18,523 nt of DNA. Source: Roseilinea sp034431495. Lineage in GTDB: Bacteria > Chloroflexota > Anaerolineae > J036 > Brachytrichaceae. The position numbers were made by a program, and so were the translations under genes. The stretch spans positions 1-18,523 of the forward strand of contig DAOUDB010000031.1 in assembly GCA_034431495.1 (NCBI GenBank), read 5' to 3'. Each line of letters starts with the position of its first letter. Within the stretch, counting starts at the first letter, position 1. Shown in pieces: positions 16,996 through 18,523 of the stretch. The notes under the pieces are model-generated. The model saw only the letters and a list, made by a program, of their open reading frames with translations. It did not search any database and was not told the DNA's origin.

Positions 16996-17718
16996 TCAGT
17001 GTCGTGGCGACAGGGCGCGCTCAATCAGCGTTTTTACAAACGCGGGGATGGATTGATGAGCCTCTCGCGCATCCGCTTTCAGCCGGTCATAGTTCCTGAC
17101 CTCATCGCCCTGCCAGATGTGATCAATGCGCCGAATCTGCCGCATGGCAACATGTTCGTAGTTCTCCGGGTAAGCCCGGTAACAAGACAGGCAAATCTCA
17201 CGCCGATGAAGCATCTGCCAGTTCTCACAATGTTCGCAGGACCACGACTTGGCCCTGTTCGCCGAAGGGCTAAGCAGCATAAAGTCATCGGGGTTATCTG
17301 TGTCGCCGCCCACTTCATACGGAACCCGGTGGTCAATCTGGAGATCGCGTTCGTCCATGTCCTCCAGGTAGATGAAACACCGACAACCGCACTTCTCCAT
17401 CAACGCATCTTTGATCTGCTTTGAAAGACCGGTGCGACCTGCCAGCCGGCGAAACTGCGTCTTCTCCGGGTCAGCAAATCGATAGGCGCCTATCATTCTG
17501 CCATCCGAGCCTTTGACGCGAAAGGTTTCAAGCGCAATGCCGTGTTCTCTGACATCTCTGGCTGCGCGCGGCGGATGGTTGTAGCCGTATTTGGTTTTGA
17601 GCGCTTCTGTGGTTACAAAGCCGTGCCGCAGAATATGGTCAATGACGGTGCGCGGGCGCTTTGCTGTGACAGAGCGACACAGATCAAGGAAGGCCTGTGG
17701 ATACTTCGGCTTTGACAT
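16996..17718 (-). CDS. HNH endonuclease with winged-helix-like N-terminus (probable type II restriction enzyme)
   Basis: The ATG at 17718 gives 240 residues and a 35-bp overlap with the methyltransferase 3' end; the frame is open to 17847, but that part reads as antisense-like Arg/Cys-rich sequence inside the methyltransferase. Residues 22-85 look like a winged-helix DNA-binding region (V-I-D-H-I-L-R-H-G-F-V-T-T-E-A-L, then R-A-A-R-D-V-R). The HNH region has I-D-H130 followed by G-G-D-T-D-N-P and S-A-N154-R-A-K157. Four cysteines, C161-x-x-C164 and C176-x-x-C179, form a likely zinc site. Position directly after and overlapping an adenine methyltransferase makes it the cognate nuclease. The recognition sequence cannot be inferred. 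Residues look intact, so the enzyme is probably active. Confidence 0.85.
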   Translation of the reverse strand: MSKPKYPQAFLDLCRSVTAKRPRTVIDHILRHGFVTTEALKTKYGYNHPPRAARDVREHGIALETFRVKGSDGRMIGAYRFADPEKTQFRRLAGRTGLSKQIKDALMEKCGCRCFIYLEDMDERDLQIDHRVPYEVGGDTDNPDDFMLLSPSANRAKSWSCEHCENWQMLHRREICLSCYRAYPENYEHVAMRQIRRIDHIWQGDEVRNYDRLKADAREAHQSIPAFVKTLIERALSPRH

Positions 17719-18523
17719 GGCGCGAGTCCGATTCCAGCAGATGCAATTGCTGAGGAGATTGGCGACAGGCGACAGACGCAACGCGCATCGAGGGCAACTG
17801 ATTCGCCAGGGCGGGCGACAGATAGAGCGATTCGATCGTGACCTCATCCCGCCCCAGCAGGGTTGCCTGAGAAGAACGCCCGACTTGCAGCTCGATGCGC
17901 TTGAGGTTCAATTCAGCGGGCAGAGATCGGCCATAGGCGCGCTCGCCCAGTTTCCCGTCGTAACTCACCATGTAGCGCGCATTGCGTCTGTTCAACGCAG
18001 CCAGCGATTCCGCGAATTCCTCATGGTCGATGCCGGCCAGGTAACGAGAGTCGCGGTCGCCGCACACTCCCTGATAGGGCGGGTCCATGTAGATCACGTC
18101 ACTGTCATCCACCCTCGCAAGCACTTCCTGATAGTCCAGCGCTGTGACAACAGATTTTCCGCGCAGGAGCGCGGAGACGCCCATAATGTTTCGGCGCATG
18201 GTGTCGGGATGCGCGCCGCGCCGGCGCTTGTCCGGACTTTGATTGAACAGGCCGTCGGAGTTGTATCGAACCGAACCTTTGACACATCGCGCAAGCAAAT
18301 AGAGGAACAGGGCCGGATCGCCGGCGCGATTGAACTCGGCCCGCGCGCGATAGTAATGCTCCAGCGAATCCGGCATTTGCGCCATCCAAATCTGTTGATA
18401 ACGATCCGCGAGCGCGCCAGGCTCGTTGATGACAAGCGATAGCAGGTCCGCCAGCGGTTTGTTGAAGTCGTTCAACCAGTAGCGGTCTGCGCGGCCGGCA
18501 GCGGCGCAGGCAACTGACACAGC
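17684..18523 (-). CDS. D12-class adenine-N6 DNA methyltransferase, 5' end cut by right edge
   Basis: About 280 residues are visible. A GTG at 18520 could be read as a start, but the codon before it is open (GCT) and A-V-S-V-A continues naturally as the end of the FxGxG motif I of Dam-like enzymes. The true start therefore lies beyond the window. Visible landmarks are L-N-D-F-N just after, matching the Asp that binds AdoMet ribose, then a long variable target-recognition region, V-I-Y-M-D-P-P-Y (motif IV, catalytic DPPY), and the C-terminal S-S-Q-A-T-L-L-G-R with T-I-E-S-L-Y-L typical of the family. It methylates adenine at N6 and protects against the overlapping HNH nuclease. Motif I before DPPY indicates the alpha/Dam order. 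Confidence 0.88.
   Translation of the reverse strand, partial: AVSVACAAAGRADRYWLNDFNKPLADLLSLVINEPGALADRYQQIWMAQMPDSLEHYYRARAEFNRAGDPALFLYLLARCVKGSVRYNSDGLFNQSPDKRRRGAHPDTMRRNIMGVSALLRGKSVVTALDYQEVLARVDDSDVIYMDPPYQGVCGDRDSRYLAGIDHEEFAESLAALNRRNARYMVSYDGKLGERAYGRSLPAELNLKRIELQVGRSSQATLLGRDEVTIESLYLSPALANQLPSMRVASVACRQSPQQLHLLESDSRHVKAEVSTGLP

Noticed and set aside
14022..18523. Treating M14 and URO-D as part of the restriction-modification defence system
   Set aside because: The peptidase is secreted and the URO-D protein is metabolic in type; a 43-bp gap alone does not justify a joint function.

Overview
This is a GC-rich bacterial window with fourteen protein genes that I consider real, two of them cut by the window edges. 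I saw no tRNA, rRNA, CRISPR array or transposase. The mix suggests a Chloroflexota (Anaerolineae-like) genome: secreted LysM and SdrD-B-type proteins, a MoxR/DUF58 pair, a CYTH-CHAD protein, an NCS2 permease, two URO-D superfamily proteins, TTG and GTG starts, and a secreted peptidase ending in a YLPF-type tail. That assignment is inference from gene content and style; no marker gene fixes it.

Left part (1-4755). On the minus strand a membrane-anchored LysM/SdrD-B surface protein is followed by the start of a large polytopic membrane protein that runs off the left edge. A divergent URO-D superfamily gene (2286-3230) converges on an NCS2 nucleobase permease (3319-4755). A perfect 11-bp-stem hairpin lies between these two.

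Centre (4756-9471). A 394-bp gene-free region leads into a MoxR ATPase (5150-6100) and a DUF58 protein (6139-7407). The two are joined by seven tandem copies of a GTGA-type 8-9-mer, which supply both the moxR stop and the DUF58 start. The DUF58 gene converges with, and overlaps by 36 bp, a gene for a six-helix membrane protein. Upstream of that, on the same strand, lies a small secreted SdrD-B protein.

Right-centre (9640-12856). A cytochrome P450 (minus strand, TTG start, strong intrinsic terminator downstream) diverges from a CYTH-CHAD protein. An imperfect 24-bp palindrome lies in the shared upstream region.

Right part (12880-18523). Four tightly packed minus-strand genes could be one transcript: a D12-class adenine DNA methyltransferase (cut by the right edge), an overlapping HNH endonuclease with an N-terminal winged-helix-like region (together a probable type II restriction-modification pair), a large secreted M14 zinc carboxypeptidase, and a URO-D superfamily protein whose ATG overlaps the peptidase stop (ATGA).

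The main novelty candidates are modest: the restriction-modification pair of unknown specificity, the coupled peptidase/URO-D pair, a CYTH domain with a changed signature, the repeat-spaced moxR-DUF58 junction, and strong over-use of the palindrome GCCGGC across the window. I did not find a clear new multi-gene system.
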